From NCBI RefSeq assembly GCF_001263355.1, contig NZ_LGYO01000040.1, positions 1 through 64,000 of the forward strand: a stretch of 64,000 bases of DNA, written 5' to 3'. Source of the stretch: Acetobacterium bakii. Its GTDB lineage: Bacteria; Bacillota; Clostridia; Eubacteriales; Eubacteriaceae. Below, in pieces: positions 25,246-33,934 of this stretch. Every line of letters starts with the position of its first letter. Position 1 is the first letter of the stretch. Below the pieces are notes generated by a model, which was not told the origin of the DNA, did not search any database, and saw nothing but the letters and a program-made list of their open reading frames with translations. Both the position numbers and the translations under genes were made by a program.

Positions 25246-27144
25246 ATGGAAAAAAAGCAATTTAAATCAGAATCAAAACGCCTCATGGATTTGATGGTCA
25301 ACTCAATTTATACAAACAAAGAGATTTTCCTTCGTGAATTAATATCAAACGCCTCGGACGCCATCGATAAGCTTTATTATAAGACGTTAACCGACAAAGA
25401 CCGAAGTTTCGACAAGGATGATTATTACATCCGAATTTTACCAAATAAGGATAATCGAACTTTGGTAATTGAAGATACGGGGATCGGCATGACTGCACTG
25501 GAACTGGAAGAAAATTTAGGTACCATTGCCAAAAGCGGTTCCAGTGATTTCAAGTCTGAACAGGAAATGGAAGAAGACTTTGATATCATTGGACAGTTTG
25601 GTGTTGGTTTTTATTCAGCCTTTATGGTTGCGGATAAGGTTGAAGTGGAAACAAAATCCGTGGATGAAGATAAGGCGCATTTATGGGTTTCCGAAGGAAC
25701 CGACGGTTACGAAATCGGATCATCTGACCGAAAATCTCATGGTCTGAAAATCACTCTCCATATCAAGGAAAACACTGAAGACAACCATTTTGATGAGTAT
25801 TTAGAACCCCATAAAATTCAGCAGCTTGTGGAACATTATTCCAATTATATAAGTTACCCCATTAAAATGGTGGTTGAAAAAAGCCGAATCAAAGAAGCAA
25901 CAAAGGATTCCGAAAAACCGGAAACTGAAACCTATCTGGAAGATACAATTCTCAATTCCATGGTACCCATTTGGCGAAAAAACAAGAATGAACTGACCGA
26001 TGAGGATTACCAGAATTTCTACCATGACAAACGCTATGGCTATGAAGAACCGCTGGCATATATTCACCTGAATATTGAGGGTGCTATGAGTTACAAGGCC
26101 ATTCTCTTTATTCCGGGACAGCCTTCTTTTGATTATTACACCCGGGACTATGAAAAAGGTCTGGAGCTTTATGCCAATGGTGTACTGATTATGGATAAAT
26201 GTGGGGAACTGCTACCTGATTATTTCAGCTTTGTAAAAGGGGTGGTGGATTCTGAGGATTTATCCCTGAATATTTCACGGGAAATGCTCCAACAGGACCG
26301 TCAGCTTCGCCTTATCAGTCGAAAGATTGATTCCAGGATTTCCGCAGAACTCAAAAACATGCTGGAAAATGACAGAGAAAAATATGAAAAGTTCTTTCTG
26401 GCCTTTGGTAATCAGTTAAAGGTTGGAACCTATGATAACTATGGACAGAATAAAGAAAAACTCCAGGATTTCATGCTTTTTCACTCTTCCAAAGAGGGGA
26501 AATTAACGACCTTAAAAGAATATCTGGATCGTATGCCCGAAGAACAAAAATACATTTATTATGCGTCGGGATCCACTATAGAGGCCATCGAAAAATTGCC
26601 ACAGGTATCCATTGTCAAGAAAAAGGACTTCGAAATTCTTTATCTTACCGAACAAATTGACGAATTTGTTACTCGGACCCTGGGTGCATATGGGGAAAAG
26701 GAATTCCGTTCAGTTTCCAGCGATCAACTTGGTCTTGAAGAACCCAAAGAAAATGAAACCGAAGAGAGTAAAGAAACAGCGGCAGCGGATGAAAAGCTTC
26801 TTTCAAAAATGAAGGAACTCATTGGTGATGACGTGGTGAAAGTTAAAACAACATCCCATTTAACCGAAGATGTGGTTTATCTTTCGACTGAAGGGGATCT
26901 CTCCATTGAAATGGAAAAAACCTTGAACACCATGCCCCAGGGTGGGAAAGTCAGTGCCAAGAAAGTACTGGAAATCAATAAGAACCATCCGATTTATGAA
27001 AAACTCAAGGAATTTTCTGAAAATGATGATGCTCAGCTCAAAACCTACACCGAGCTTCTATACAATCAGGCCAGACTTATCGCAGGTTTGCCCATTGATG
27101 ATGTGGTGACATTCACCCAAAACATCAGTAAACTCATGTATTAA
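25246..27144 (+). CDS. htpG: molecular chaperone HtpG (Hsp90)
   Basis: This 632-residue protein is full length for bacterial Hsp90. The N-terminal ATPase domain has LISNASDAIDKL, DTGIGM and GQFGVGFYSAFMV. The middle domain has the SEDLSLNISREMLQQ block, and the C-terminal dimerisation domain ends with HPIYEKLKEF...LLYNQARLIAGL. It folds or protects client proteins in the cytoplasm. It carries AAAGGG upstream, a CIRCE operator at 25187-25213, and a strong terminator immediately after, so it forms a monocistronic heat-shock unit. Confidence 0.98.
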   Translation: MEKKQFKSESKRLMDLMVNSIYTNKEIFLRELISNASDAIDKLYYKTLTDKDRSFDKDDYYIRILPNKDNRTLVIEDTGIGMTALELEENLGTIAKSGSSDFKSEQEMEEDFDIIGQFGVGFYSAFMVADKVEVETKSVDEDKAHLWVSEGTDGYEIGSSDRKSHGLKITLHIKENTEDNHFDEYLEPHKIQQLVEHYSNYISYPIKMVVEKSRIKEATKDSEKPETETYLEDTILNSMVPIWRKNKNELTDEDYQNFYHDKRYGYEEPLAYIHLNIEGAMSYKAILFIPGQPSFDYYTRDYEKGLELYANGVLIMDKCGELLPDYFSFVKGVVDSEDLSLNISREMLQQDRQLRLISRKIDSRISAELKNMLENDREKYEKFFLAFGNQLKVGTYDNYGQNKEKLQDFMLFHSSKEGKLTTLKEYLDRMPEEQKYIYYASGSTIEAIEKLPQVSIVKKKDFEILYLTEQIDEFVTRTLGAYGEKEFRSVSSDQLGLEEPKENETEESKETAAADEKLLSKMKELIGDDVVKVKTTSHLTEDVVYLSTEGDLSIEMEKTLNTMPQGGKVSAKKVLEINKNHPIYEKLKEFSENDDAQLKTYTELLYNQARLIAGLPIDDVVTFTQNISKLMY

Positions 27145-27150
27145 GCCCTC

Positions 27151-27185
27151 AGACGTTTTGATTTATTTCAAAACGTCTCTTTTTA
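27151..27185 (+). terminator. htpG terminator
   Basis: The stem AGACGTTTTG (27151-27160) pairs with CAAAACGTCT (27169-27178) and is followed by CTTTTT. It begins seven bases after the htpG stop. Confidence 0.9.
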
Positions 27186-27342
27186 TTTCAAAATAAAAAA
27201 GTGATTTTTGAAATAAATTAGAATGAAATAATTAAAATGTTGTGTTATACTCGTATTAACAGCCATGAAAATCGTTCGGATCACTGATCATGGCCTACAT
27301 AGCGGCTACTTACCGAAAAAAAATTAAGAAAGGAGCGTTTGT

Positions 27343-27849
27343 ATGGAACTAATGAGCTTAAACGCCGTAAAACTGCAAGGATCAACACCCACACTTGCTA
27401 AAAAAGTTGAGGATATCACGGTGAAATCGACCCCAAAAGACACGACTAGCCAAAATTCCGTCAACGAAGCAAACAGTCACAATAAATATGATACGCTTGA
27501 ACTGAGTGATGACTATTTAGAATTTAAGACAAAGAGTGAGAACACTGCTGTAAAGAGCGATACCAATCTGGCAAACTCAACCATTCCAAAAGAGTTATCC
27601 GGAAAGCCATCTCAAGAAGGTACCGGTTCAGCGGTAATGGCTGAGACCACCCAGGCAGCACCTCCCCAGACAACCAGCGAAACTGAAGAGGAAGCCGTTG
27701 ATGATTTATCTTCTTATTCAGCTGCAGAATTAAAAACCCTGGTGCAGGAAGGGAAGATTACTACTGCCGAGTATAATTCCGAAATAGAAAGCAGAGAAGA
27801 CGATACTGATACAACAACTAAACAGGCAAGCACTGCCAATAGCAAATAG
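27343..27849 (+). CDS. hypothetical low-complexity acidic protein
   Basis: I do not recognise this 168-residue protein. It has no signal peptide or membrane segment. Most of it is rich in Thr, Ser, Glu, Asp and Lys and is probably disordered. Two better-defined segments stand out: YDTLELSDDYLEFK near residues 49-62, and a short helix-forming piece near 124-148 (YSAAELKTLVQEGKITTAEY). The start follows AAAGGAG. It has its own short transcription unit between htpG and traX. It may be an adaptor or secreted-complex protein, but nothing shows this directly. Confidence 0.65.
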   Translation: MELMSLNAVKLQGSTPTLAKKVEDITVKSTPKDTTSQNSVNEANSHNKYDTLELSDDYLEFKTKSENTAVKSDTNLANSTIPKELSGKPSQEGTGSAVMAETTQAAPPQTTSETEEEAVDDLSSYSAAELKTLVQEGKITTAEYNSEIESREDDTDTTTKQASTANSK

Positions 27850-27987
27850 AGATTATCCGAATAGAGTAAGATCAAAAGAAGCACAAACCAGGCCTGTGGA
27901 TTTCGACCTTGTTAGTGGTTCTTTTTTTGTGATATTCCAGAGAAATTCATCCAGGATTCTGGAAAATAGTGCTAAGGAGTTAAGATT

Positions 27988-28761
27988 ATGAATAGTACGA
28001 CCTTGAAAATAATCGCATTATTATTGATGTTACTTGATCATGTGGCCCAATTTATTCCAGGAACACCACTATGGTTTCACTGGTTGGGAAGAATATCTGC
28101 CCCGTTGTTCATGTTTTGCATGGTTTGGGGATTTCATTATACCCATGATCGAAAGAAATATTTATTGAGAATGTATGGCTTCGGAATATTTATGGGTCTC
28201 CTAAATATTATTTGCAATGCTATTTATCCCAATGCTGTGGCCCCAATCAATAACAATATTTTTGTGACCTTATTACTAATCGGCATTATATCCTGGCTCA
28301 TCGACTATGTCAAAACGGATAAGAAAAAAGGAATACGATTAATTGCTGTTTTTGCTGTTTATCAGCTGATAACCTCGGTATTTTGCATTCTGGCCGGGCA
28401 AATATCACCACTTTATGGTATGGAAATGTTCGCCGGGGCCATTACGGCCAATCTAATCTTCAATGAAGGCAGTTTTATTTTTGTTTTCCTGGGGGTATTG
28501 CTGTACCTTAACAAAGAGAATAAGAATGCGCTGATTCTCTCTTATGGCTTATTCTGTCTGGTTTATTTTGGCCTGGAAAGCAGTGTGGGATTTAATTTGA
28601 ATAACCTGCTTTATCAAAATTATCAATGGATGATGATTGCCGCACTGCCGTTGATGCTATTGTACAATGGCAAGAAAGGGCGCGGATTAAAATATTTATT
28701 TTATATCTTTTATCCTCTGCATATTGTCCTATTATTTTTCATTGGCAATCTATGTTTTTAG
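27988..28761 (+). CDS. TraX family membrane protein
   Basis: This 257-residue protein has eight or so membrane segments and the TraX signature at its N-terminus: LKIIALLLMLLDHVAQF followed by WLGRISAPLFMFCMVWGF and HYTHDRKKYLLR. TraX is named for F-pilin N-acetylation on conjugative plasmids, but in Firmicutes it is a common chromosomal acyltransferase-like protein of unknown substrate. No conjugation genes are present. The start follows AAGGAG. The bidirectional terminator at 28802-28837 separates it from the DUF1858 gene. Confidence 0.9.
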   Translation: MNSTTLKIIALLLMLLDHVAQFIPGTPLWFHWLGRISAPLFMFCMVWGFHYTHDRKKYLLRMYGFGIFMGLLNIICNAIYPNAVAPINNNIFVTLLLIGIISWLIDYVKTDKKKGIRLIAVFAVYQLITSVFCILAGQISPLYGMEMFAGAITANLIFNEGSFIFVFLGVLLYLNKENKNALILSYGLFCLVYFGLESSVGFNLNNLLYQNYQWMMIAALPLMLLYNGKKGRGLKYLFYIFYPLHIVLLFFIGNLCF

Positions 28762-28801
28762 AATTATATTTATCAATATGGTTATAAAGCGTTTATCAAC
28801 A

Positions 28802-28837
28802 CAAAAAAAAAGGATCCTCGAAAGGTTCCTTTTTTGT
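28802..28837. terminator. bidirectional terminator between traX and DUF1858 gene
   Basis: A run of A, then AAAGGATCCT-CGAA-AGGTTCCTTT, then T6 forms a tetraloop hairpin flanked by A and T tracts. It therefore works in both directions for the converging genes. Confidence 0.85.
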
Positions 28838-28845
28838 TTCCGAAG

Positions 28846-29058
28846 TTATGCTTTCATAGAAGCAAGATGGGCATTAAGTTTGTCTACAAGGGCATCAACA
28901 TTGGTATTATGAACTATACAGGCTTCTTCAATGGACTCCATCTGTGAAGATGGACAACCCAGACAATGCATACCAATTTCTAATAAAATAGGGGTAAAAC
29001 CATCACCGTCTATCCTCAATAATTCACCAATTAACGTACTTTTAGTTATTTTTTCCAT
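28846..29058 (-). CDS. DUF1858 redox-disulfide domain protein
   Basis: This 70-residue single-domain protein has the DUF1858 pattern: a helix with PILLEIGMHCLGCPSSQMESIEEAC, in which CLGC and the later cysteine form the putative redox disulfide. The domain often accompanies hybrid-cluster (Hcp) and other redox proteins in anaerobes, and its role is probably electron transfer or thiol chemistry. An AGGAGG lies before the ATG at 29058. It is a single-gene unit with a terminator at its end. Confidence 0.9.
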   Translation of the reverse strand: MEKITKSTLIGELLRIDGDGFTPILLEIGMHCLGCPSSQMESIEEACIVHNTNVDALVDKLNAHLASMKA

Positions 29059-29224
29059 AATAAACCTCCTAATTTTTAATGAATAACATTGTTGTGTTAT
29101 GCTTTAAAAATAGTATAACACAATATCCTTAAATAATTGTAGCTATAGCTACAATTATTTGGAGGTAGCATGTTTATAATAAAAACATAAGGGTTAATTT
29201 TAAATATAGACAAACTATAAAAGC

Positions 29225-29275
29225 AAGTCCCTGGGCTAATGGTAAATCGTTGTTCCAAGGACAGTTTTATCAACA
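29225..29275. repeat. dispersed palindromic element, copy 1
   Basis: GTCCCTGGG...CCAAGGAC forms a stem-loop with AATGGTAAATCG in the loop and is followed by AGTTTTATCAACAAAA. The same GTCC/GGAC hairpin and the AATGGTAAATCGTTGT string occur in the copy at 60156, and the trailing GTTTxTCAAC in the copies at 31761 and 60140. It lies downstream of the DHH gene and may also serve as its terminator. Confidence 0.55.
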
Positions 29276-29297
29276 AAATTAAATCAACCCTAAAATT

Positions 29298-30215
29298 TTA
29301 CAGGTTGTTTTTTTTCAAGACCTCGATAATTGCTTCAATGGTTGAATTGGCATCGCTGTTAGGAACCTGGCAAGTTCCCACCATTTGATGACCCCCACCG
29401 CCATATTTGAGCATGAGTTTTCCAATGTCTTCGGTGCATGTTCGATTAAGAATGCTATAGCCACAGGCAATCGAAACATTTTGCTTTTGTTTGCCATCAA
29501 CGATCCAAAGCGAAACATTCTGTTCCTGGTAAAGACTGTAAATCGTGAATCGATTTCCCGTATAAATAGATTCCACAGCTCTTAGGTCAGTCACAATGAC
29601 GTTCTCAATAACCTCAGTATGTTCTTTCACCATGTCCACAAAAAGTCTGGATTGATGTAAATAAAGTTCCACACGATCTTTCACATCGGATAACTCTAAA
29701 ATTTCTTTGATGGACATATTTCTACAGTGATTAATGAGTTCTTCCATTAGTTGATAATTGCTGATCCTGAAATTTCTGAATCGGCCAAGACCGGTTCTGG
29801 GATCAGAAATAAATCCAAGTAAAACCCAATCGGTTGGGTTTAATATTTCTTCTCTGGTAAGATTTCCGGAATCGACTTTATCAACAGATAGAATCATATC
29901 TTCATAATTCGGAAATTGGCTGAGCCCACCATAATACTCAAAAATAATTCGGGCAGCTGAAGGTGCAACTCGACTTTCGCCCTTAATCCCCTGATGCCAT
30001 CCCAGTCGTTCTTTTTCTGATGAGTGATGATCAAACCACATGCCACAACCGGGCACGTAAGGAACATTGGCCAACACATCATTTTCATTCGGTGAAAAGA
30101 GGCCGTCTTGTAAATCTTTTGGGTGAACAAAAACCCAGTCGTCAATGATACCCGCTTCTTTAAGCAGCATACCACATATTAAACCATCAAAATCCGAACG
30201 AGTAACCAAACGCAT
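29298..30215 (-). CDS. DHH-family phosphoesterase (exopolyphosphatase-related)
   Basis: This 305-residue protein has the DHH superfamily motifs: SDFDGLICGMLL near residue 7, and WFDHHSSEKE (motif III, DHH) near residue 80. The C-terminal domain ends with GGGGHQMVGTCQV, the DHHA1 motif. These enzymes use two Mn2+ to hydrolyse phosphodiesters or pyrophosphates such as oligonucleotides, cyclic dinucleotides or polyphosphate. Without a fused sensor domain the substrate cannot be chosen. The ATG follows GGAGG. It is a single-gene unit. Confidence 0.9.
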   Translation of the reverse strand: MRLVTRSDFDGLICGMLLKEAGIIDDWVFVHPKDLQDGLFSPNENDVLANVPYVPGCGMWFDHHSSEKERLGWHQGIKGESRVAPSAARIIFEYYGGLSQFPNYEDMILSVDKVDSGNLTREEILNPTDWVLLGFISDPRTGLGRFRNFRISNYQLMEELINHCRNMSIKEILELSDVKDRVELYLHQSRLFVDMVKEHTEVIENVIVTDLRAVESIYTGNRFTIYSLYQEQNVSLWIVDGKQKQNVSIACGYSILNRTCTEDIGKLMLKYGGGGHQMVGTCQVPNSDANSTIEAIIEVLKKNNL

Positions 30216-30395
30216 ATAAAACCTCCAAAGAAGAAATTTAAGTCTATCTAAATTTTACGAATTCAGATAATAATCTTTTTATTATACCATCTCATGTGAC
30301 GACTTTCCATCATTTTAAATGTCTAACTTGGAATATTATGATATAATTCAATACAAATTAAAAACACAGAAAGTATATGAGAAGAGGACTTCAAA

Positions 30396-31637
30396 ATGAA
30401 TCATATCGAAAAATTACAGGAATATGCACGATTAATTGTGCACACCGGGACAAATGTCCAGAAAAACCAGTACGTAGTTTTAAACTGCTCGGTTTTAAAT
30501 CATGACTTTGGAAGAATGGTGGTTGAAGAGGCCTATAAAGCCGGGGCAAAGGATGTCATCGTATTTTGGAACGATGCAAAAACAAGTCGGTTACGTTATG
30601 ATTATGCCAGTTTGGAAGCGCTTGGCAATGTGCCGGAATGGCAAGCCGAATCCCGAAATTATTACGCAAAACAGAAAGCCGCTGTAATTTCGGTGATCGG
30701 CAATGACCCCGAGGCCTATCTCGGAGTGGCAAGCGAAAAACTGAAAGCCAGCAATCAGGCCACCAACAAGGCCTTCGAGCCCTATTACAAGAAGATGATG
30801 AACAGTGAATTCCAATGGTGTGTAGCAGCGGCACCCGAAGTAAAATGGGCTCTGAAGGTATTTCCGGAGCTGTCCGCGGATTTAGCAGTGGCGAAACTCT
30901 GGGATGCAATTTTTAATTCAGTACACATCGGCAGGGAAGATGCTGTGAAAGCATGGGAAAAACATAATGCTTTTCTCAGTGAAAAATGCACTCTTTTAAA
31001 TACCTATCATTTTGATACTCTGCATTATAAAAACAAAATCGGCACCGATTTTATCCTCGGTCTTCAGAAGGATCATATCTGGGAAGGTGGAGGCGAGTTC
31101 ACCTCGGAACAGGTCTACTTTTTTGCCAATATGCCCACCGAAGAAATTTTCACCACTCCGGACTGTTACCGAGCGGAAGGAACCTTAGTGTCATCACTCC
31201 CTTTAAGTTATCAGGGAAATCTGATTGAAAATTTCAGCATCACCTTTCATGAAGGCAAGGTGACGGATTATAAAGCAGAAAAAGGGTATGAATTTCTGAA
31301 GATGATTATTGAAACAGATGAGAATTCTAACCGCCTCGGAGAAGTAGCTCTGGTCCCCTATGATTCACCTATCTCCAATACCGGAATCCTTTTCTATGAG
31401 ACCTTATTCGATGAAAATGCCGCTTGCCATTTTGCTCTGGGGGAATGCTATCCCACCACCATAAAAGACGGCGATAAAATGACCAGGGAAGAATTATTGG
31501 CCGCAGGGGCCAATCAGTCGAGGGCCCACGTAGACTTCATGGTCGGAACAAATGATCTGGAAATCACGGGAATCACACAAGATGGTTATGAAATATGTAT
31601 TTTCAAAAACGGCAACTGGGTAGAATCGCTAAAATAG
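30396..31637 (+). CDS. M29-family aminopeptidase (AmpS/PepS-like)
   Basis: This 413-residue protein is a full-length member of peptidase family M29. It has the N-terminal YARLIVHTGTNVQKNQYVVL, the central GGEFTSEQVYFFANMPTEEIFTTPD-type block with metal-binding glutamates, and the C-terminal AGANQSRAHVDFMVG with the catalytic histidine and aspartate. Family members use two metal ions to remove N-terminal residues from peptides in the cytoplasm. An extended -10 (TGATATAAT ending at 30347) and a GAGAAGAGG site precede it, and a terminator follows. Confidence 0.95.
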   Translation: MNHIEKLQEYARLIVHTGTNVQKNQYVVLNCSVLNHDFGRMVVEEAYKAGAKDVIVFWNDAKTSRLRYDYASLEALGNVPEWQAESRNYYAKQKAAVISVIGNDPEAYLGVASEKLKASNQATNKAFEPYYKKMMNSEFQWCVAAAPEVKWALKVFPELSADLAVAKLWDAIFNSVHIGREDAVKAWEKHNAFLSEKCTLLNTYHFDTLHYKNKIGTDFILGLQKDHIWEGGGEFTSEQVYFFANMPTEEIFTTPDCYRAEGTLVSSLPLSYQGNLIENFSITFHEGKVTDYKAEKGYEFLKMIIETDENSNRLGEVALVPYDSPISNTGILFYETLFDENAACHFALGECYPTTIKDGDKMTREELLAAGANQSRAHVDFMVGTNDLEITGITQDGYEICIFKNGNWVESLK

Positions 31638-31655
31638 TCCTGAAGAATATAAAAA

Positions 31656-31710
31656 ACAAGTATTGTTGAGAATGTTTTTGCATTACTCAACAATACTTGT
31701 GTGTCTGTAA
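31656..31710 (+). terminator. hairpin after the M29 aminopeptidase
   Basis: A 15-bp perfect stem (31656-31670 with 31686-31700) surrounds a 15-base loop that can itself pair ATG/CAT. The right arm is followed by GTGTCTG rather than a T run, so it may act as a stabilising 3' end or a weak terminator. Confidence 0.65.
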
Positions 31711-31760
31711 TCAGACCAATCAATTATCTAGCTTTAGTTTCAGACGCAGCAAAAAAACAA

Positions 31761-31810
31761 GTCCCGGGAACAACGGATATTAAGCTTGTCCCCAGGATAA
31801 GTTTATCAAT
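31761..31810. repeat. dispersed palindromic element, copy 2
   Basis: GTCCCGGGAACAA pairs with TTGTCCCCAGGA across a short loop, followed by AAGTTTATCAATTG. The arms and the trailing GTTTATCAA match copies at 29225 and 60140. It ends six bases before the stop of the leftward gene at 31816. Confidence 0.55.
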
Positions 31811-31815
31811 TGAAA

Positions 31816-32064
31816 TTAAAATTCCATTTGTTTAACTGTCACAGATTCAAGCCCGGCTAATTCTTTTTCCATAGCCTGGATTTCAGCATCTTTCCCAGAT
31901 AAGAATTCTAAGATAATCAACCCACTTGTATCACACTGTGCATCAGATGACTCGTGTAAACCAAGACGGGTCTTAATAATACAGCCATTTTTTGTCAAAA
32001 GTTCTTGAACCTTTAAAGCTTCCTGTTCACGATTGCCCACTTGAATTCCCATAATTTGTCTCAT
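31816..32064 (-). CDS. small ACT/NikR-like ferredoxin-fold protein
   Basis: This 82-residue protein has the alternating strand-helix pattern of the TM1266-like/ACT-like group: RQIMGIQVGNREQEALKVQE, TRLGLHESS, GLIILEFLSG and a terminal SVTVKQM strand. Relatives in hydrogenase-containing anaerobes are annotated as iron-only hydrogenase system regulators, but that is a weak guide here since no hydrogenase genes are present. It has an AGGAGG site and is a single-gene unit. The function remains open. Confidence 0.55.
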   Translation of the reverse strand: MRQIMGIQVGNREQEALKVQELLTKNGCIIKTRLGLHESSDAQCDTSGLIILEFLSGKDAEIQAMEKELAGLESVTVKQMEF

Positions 32065-32179
32065 AATAAATCCTCCTTAAAAGTAGTTTTATTTAGATTG
32101 TATACCAAGTTAGATGAATTATAAACTATTATTTTTAAATTTTTTCTATTAATTATCCAAATTGAAAGGGGAAGATACT

Positions 32180-32833
32180 ATGGCGGGAGTCTTACTGATT
32201 ATTATGTTAATTTTCGGATTTTTAATCTGGCTGATTCTTATTTCACAAAAGAACAGCAACACATCAGTTGATCAGTCAAATGCTAAAGATGCCAAACCCA
32301 TAATTAAAGTTCGTTGCACAAATGGCCACATAAACGGTTATTATGTGGAGGGTGGGTTGTTTAAAGGCAAAAAATATCTTTTTGGAAAATTGGCGGCCGA
32401 AGGAACTTTTTTTAACGGGGTACAGACAGGTCAAGGGAAAGAGTATTATGATAATGCTCAAATAAAATACGAGGGACAGTTTGTAAATGGTTATTGGTCG
32501 GGAAAGGGCCGACGCTTTGATGAAAATGGTAAATTGAAATATGTGGGACAGTTTGCAAATGGTTACGCTTCAGGCCAGGGAAGACTTTTTGATGCCAACG
32601 GAAATTTAAAATGCGAAGGGCAGTTTGCCAGGCTCCCAGGCAATACTGAGCACGTGAAAGACCCATCAGTTCCTTCAGGTCGATGTAAAGAATATTATGA
32701 CACTGGTCAATTGAAATATGAAGGAGAGTTTAAAAGCGGAATTTGGCATGGAGATGGAAAACTGTTTGATGAAATAGGTAATTTGATCTATGTGGGAAAA
32801 TTTTCAAATGGCAAGCCCGCTCGGAAATCATAG
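32180..32833 (+). CDS. membrane-anchored MORN-repeat protein
   Basis: This protein of about 217 residues has an N-terminal membrane segment (about 3-22) and then repeated MORN-like units from about residue 55: YEGQFVNGYWSGKGRRFD, YVGQFANGYASGQGRLFD, CEGQFA, YEGEFKSGIWHGDGKLFD and YVGKFSNGKP. The repeats are on the cytoplasmic side if the anchor is N-in, or outside if it is a signal anchor; sequence alone does not decide. AAAGGGG lies before the ATG at 32180; an upstream TTG at 32162 overlaps that site. MORN repeats bind lipids or proteins, and the partner is unknown. Confidence 0.85.
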   Translation: MAGVLLIIMLIFGFLIWLILISQKNSNTSVDQSNAKDAKPIIKVRCTNGHINGYYVEGGLFKGKKYLFGKLAAEGTFFNGVQTGQGKEYYDNAQIKYEGQFVNGYWSGKGRRFDENGKLKYVGQFANGYASGQGRLFDANGNLKCEGQFARLPGNTEHVKDPSVPSGRCKEYYDTGQLKYEGEFKSGIWHGDGKLFDEIGNLIYVGKFSNGKPARKS

Positions 32834-32862
32834 TTTGAAGCTAGTGAAAAGCTGACTTTTTC

Positions 32863-32896
32863 ATTCCATAACAACGCCATGGCGTTGTTATGGAAT
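32863..32896. terminator. 34-bp perfect palindrome, bidirectional terminator
   Basis: A 17-bp arm (32863-32879) is the exact reverse complement of 32880-32896. It is followed by CCTTTTTATTTTTT on the plus strand and, leftwards, by AAAAAG-type sequence. It separates the converging MORN and exchanger genes. Confidence 0.85.
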
Positions 32897-32908
32897 CCTT
32901 TTTATTTT

Positions 32909-33862
32909 TTAGATGGCTCTGATAATAATGAAAGTCATATAACCCACATATCCCAACATCATAATGGCGCCTTCAAAACGATTCAACTTCTTTCCTGTAA
33001 ACATGAGGGGCACGACGATAACCATTGACACAAAGAGAATCCATAAATCCACAAAATTTTCAGCCGCTATATCGATAGGGTAAATAACACCGGAAATACC
33101 CAATACAAAGAGAATATTAAAAATGTTTGAACCAATGATATTACCGATGGCAATATCATTTTCCCCTTTTTTAGCCGCAACCACAGAAGTGATCAGCTCC
33201 GGCAGTGAGGTTCCAATCGCGACAATGGTTAAACCAATTAATGTTTCTGACAAACCCAGCATTTGAGCAATATCAATAGCACCTTCCACAGCTAAATTTG
33301 CTCCGAATATTACAGCAGCAATACCGCCTAGTGTAAAAAGCACACTTTTAAGCGGCTTCATCAGCACAATCGCATCATCAACATATTCTTCTTTTCCCAG
33401 AACGGAAATTTCAACCATTGAATACAGATAAATCGCAAAAAACAAGAGCAGAATCCAGCCTTCAGATCGTGCAATAATACTGTATGGATCCCCATTGATG
33501 ATCCCATCCATAACCATCAGCATTAGGGCAATAGTGGTCAGAATAGCAAACGGCATCTCCTTGATAATGGTTTTTGTTTTAATACCGATGGGCCGAATAA
33601 ATGCAGATAATCCCAAAATAAAGAGTATATTAAAGATGTTGGAACCCACCACATTCCCAAAAACTATGCCATTGGCTTGATTAAGCGAGCCGGAAATACT
33701 TACTGCCATTTCCGGTGCACTGGTCCCAAAAGCAACCAGGGTAAGGCCAATCACCATACTTGGTATGTTAAATCGCTTGGCTATGGATGATGAGCCTTCG
33801 ACAAAAAAATCAGCGCCTTTAACTAAAAAAAACAGTCCAATTACTAATAAAACAAAACTCAT
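32909..33862 (-). CDS. CaCA-family cation/Ca2+ exchanger (YrbG-like)
   Basis: The protein is about 317 residues with ten membrane segments in two inverted halves. Each half has the alpha-repeat signature: GLTLVAFGTSAPEMAVS with GNVVGSNIFN in the first, and GLTIVAIGTSLPELITS with GNIIGSNIFN in the second. The conserved glutamates of these repeats bind the cation. It probably exchanges Na+ (or K+/H+) for Ca2+ across the cytoplasmic membrane. I prefer the ATG at 33862, which has AAAGGTAGG upstream, over one 13 codons earlier. Confidence 0.92.
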   Translation of the reverse strand: MSFVLLVIGLFFLVKGADFFVEGSSSIAKRFNIPSMVIGLTLVAFGTSAPEMAVSISGSLNQANGIVFGNVVGSNIFNILFILGLSAFIRPIGIKTKTIIKEMPFAILTTIALMLMVMDGIINGDPYSIIARSEGWILLLFFAIYLYSMVEISVLGKEEYVDDAIVLMKPLKSVLFTLGGIAAVIFGANLAVEGAIDIAQMLGLSETLIGLTIVAIGTSLPELITSVVAAKKGENDIAIGNIIGSNIFNILFVLGISGVIYPIDIAAENFVDLWILFVSMVIVVPLMFTGKKLNRFEGAIMMLGYVGYMTFIIIRAI

Positions 33863-33934
33863 TATAATAAGCCTACCTTTCGTAAATACAATATCTGTCA
33901 TATGCTATCCAACAACTGTTTTTCATTGTCAAAT

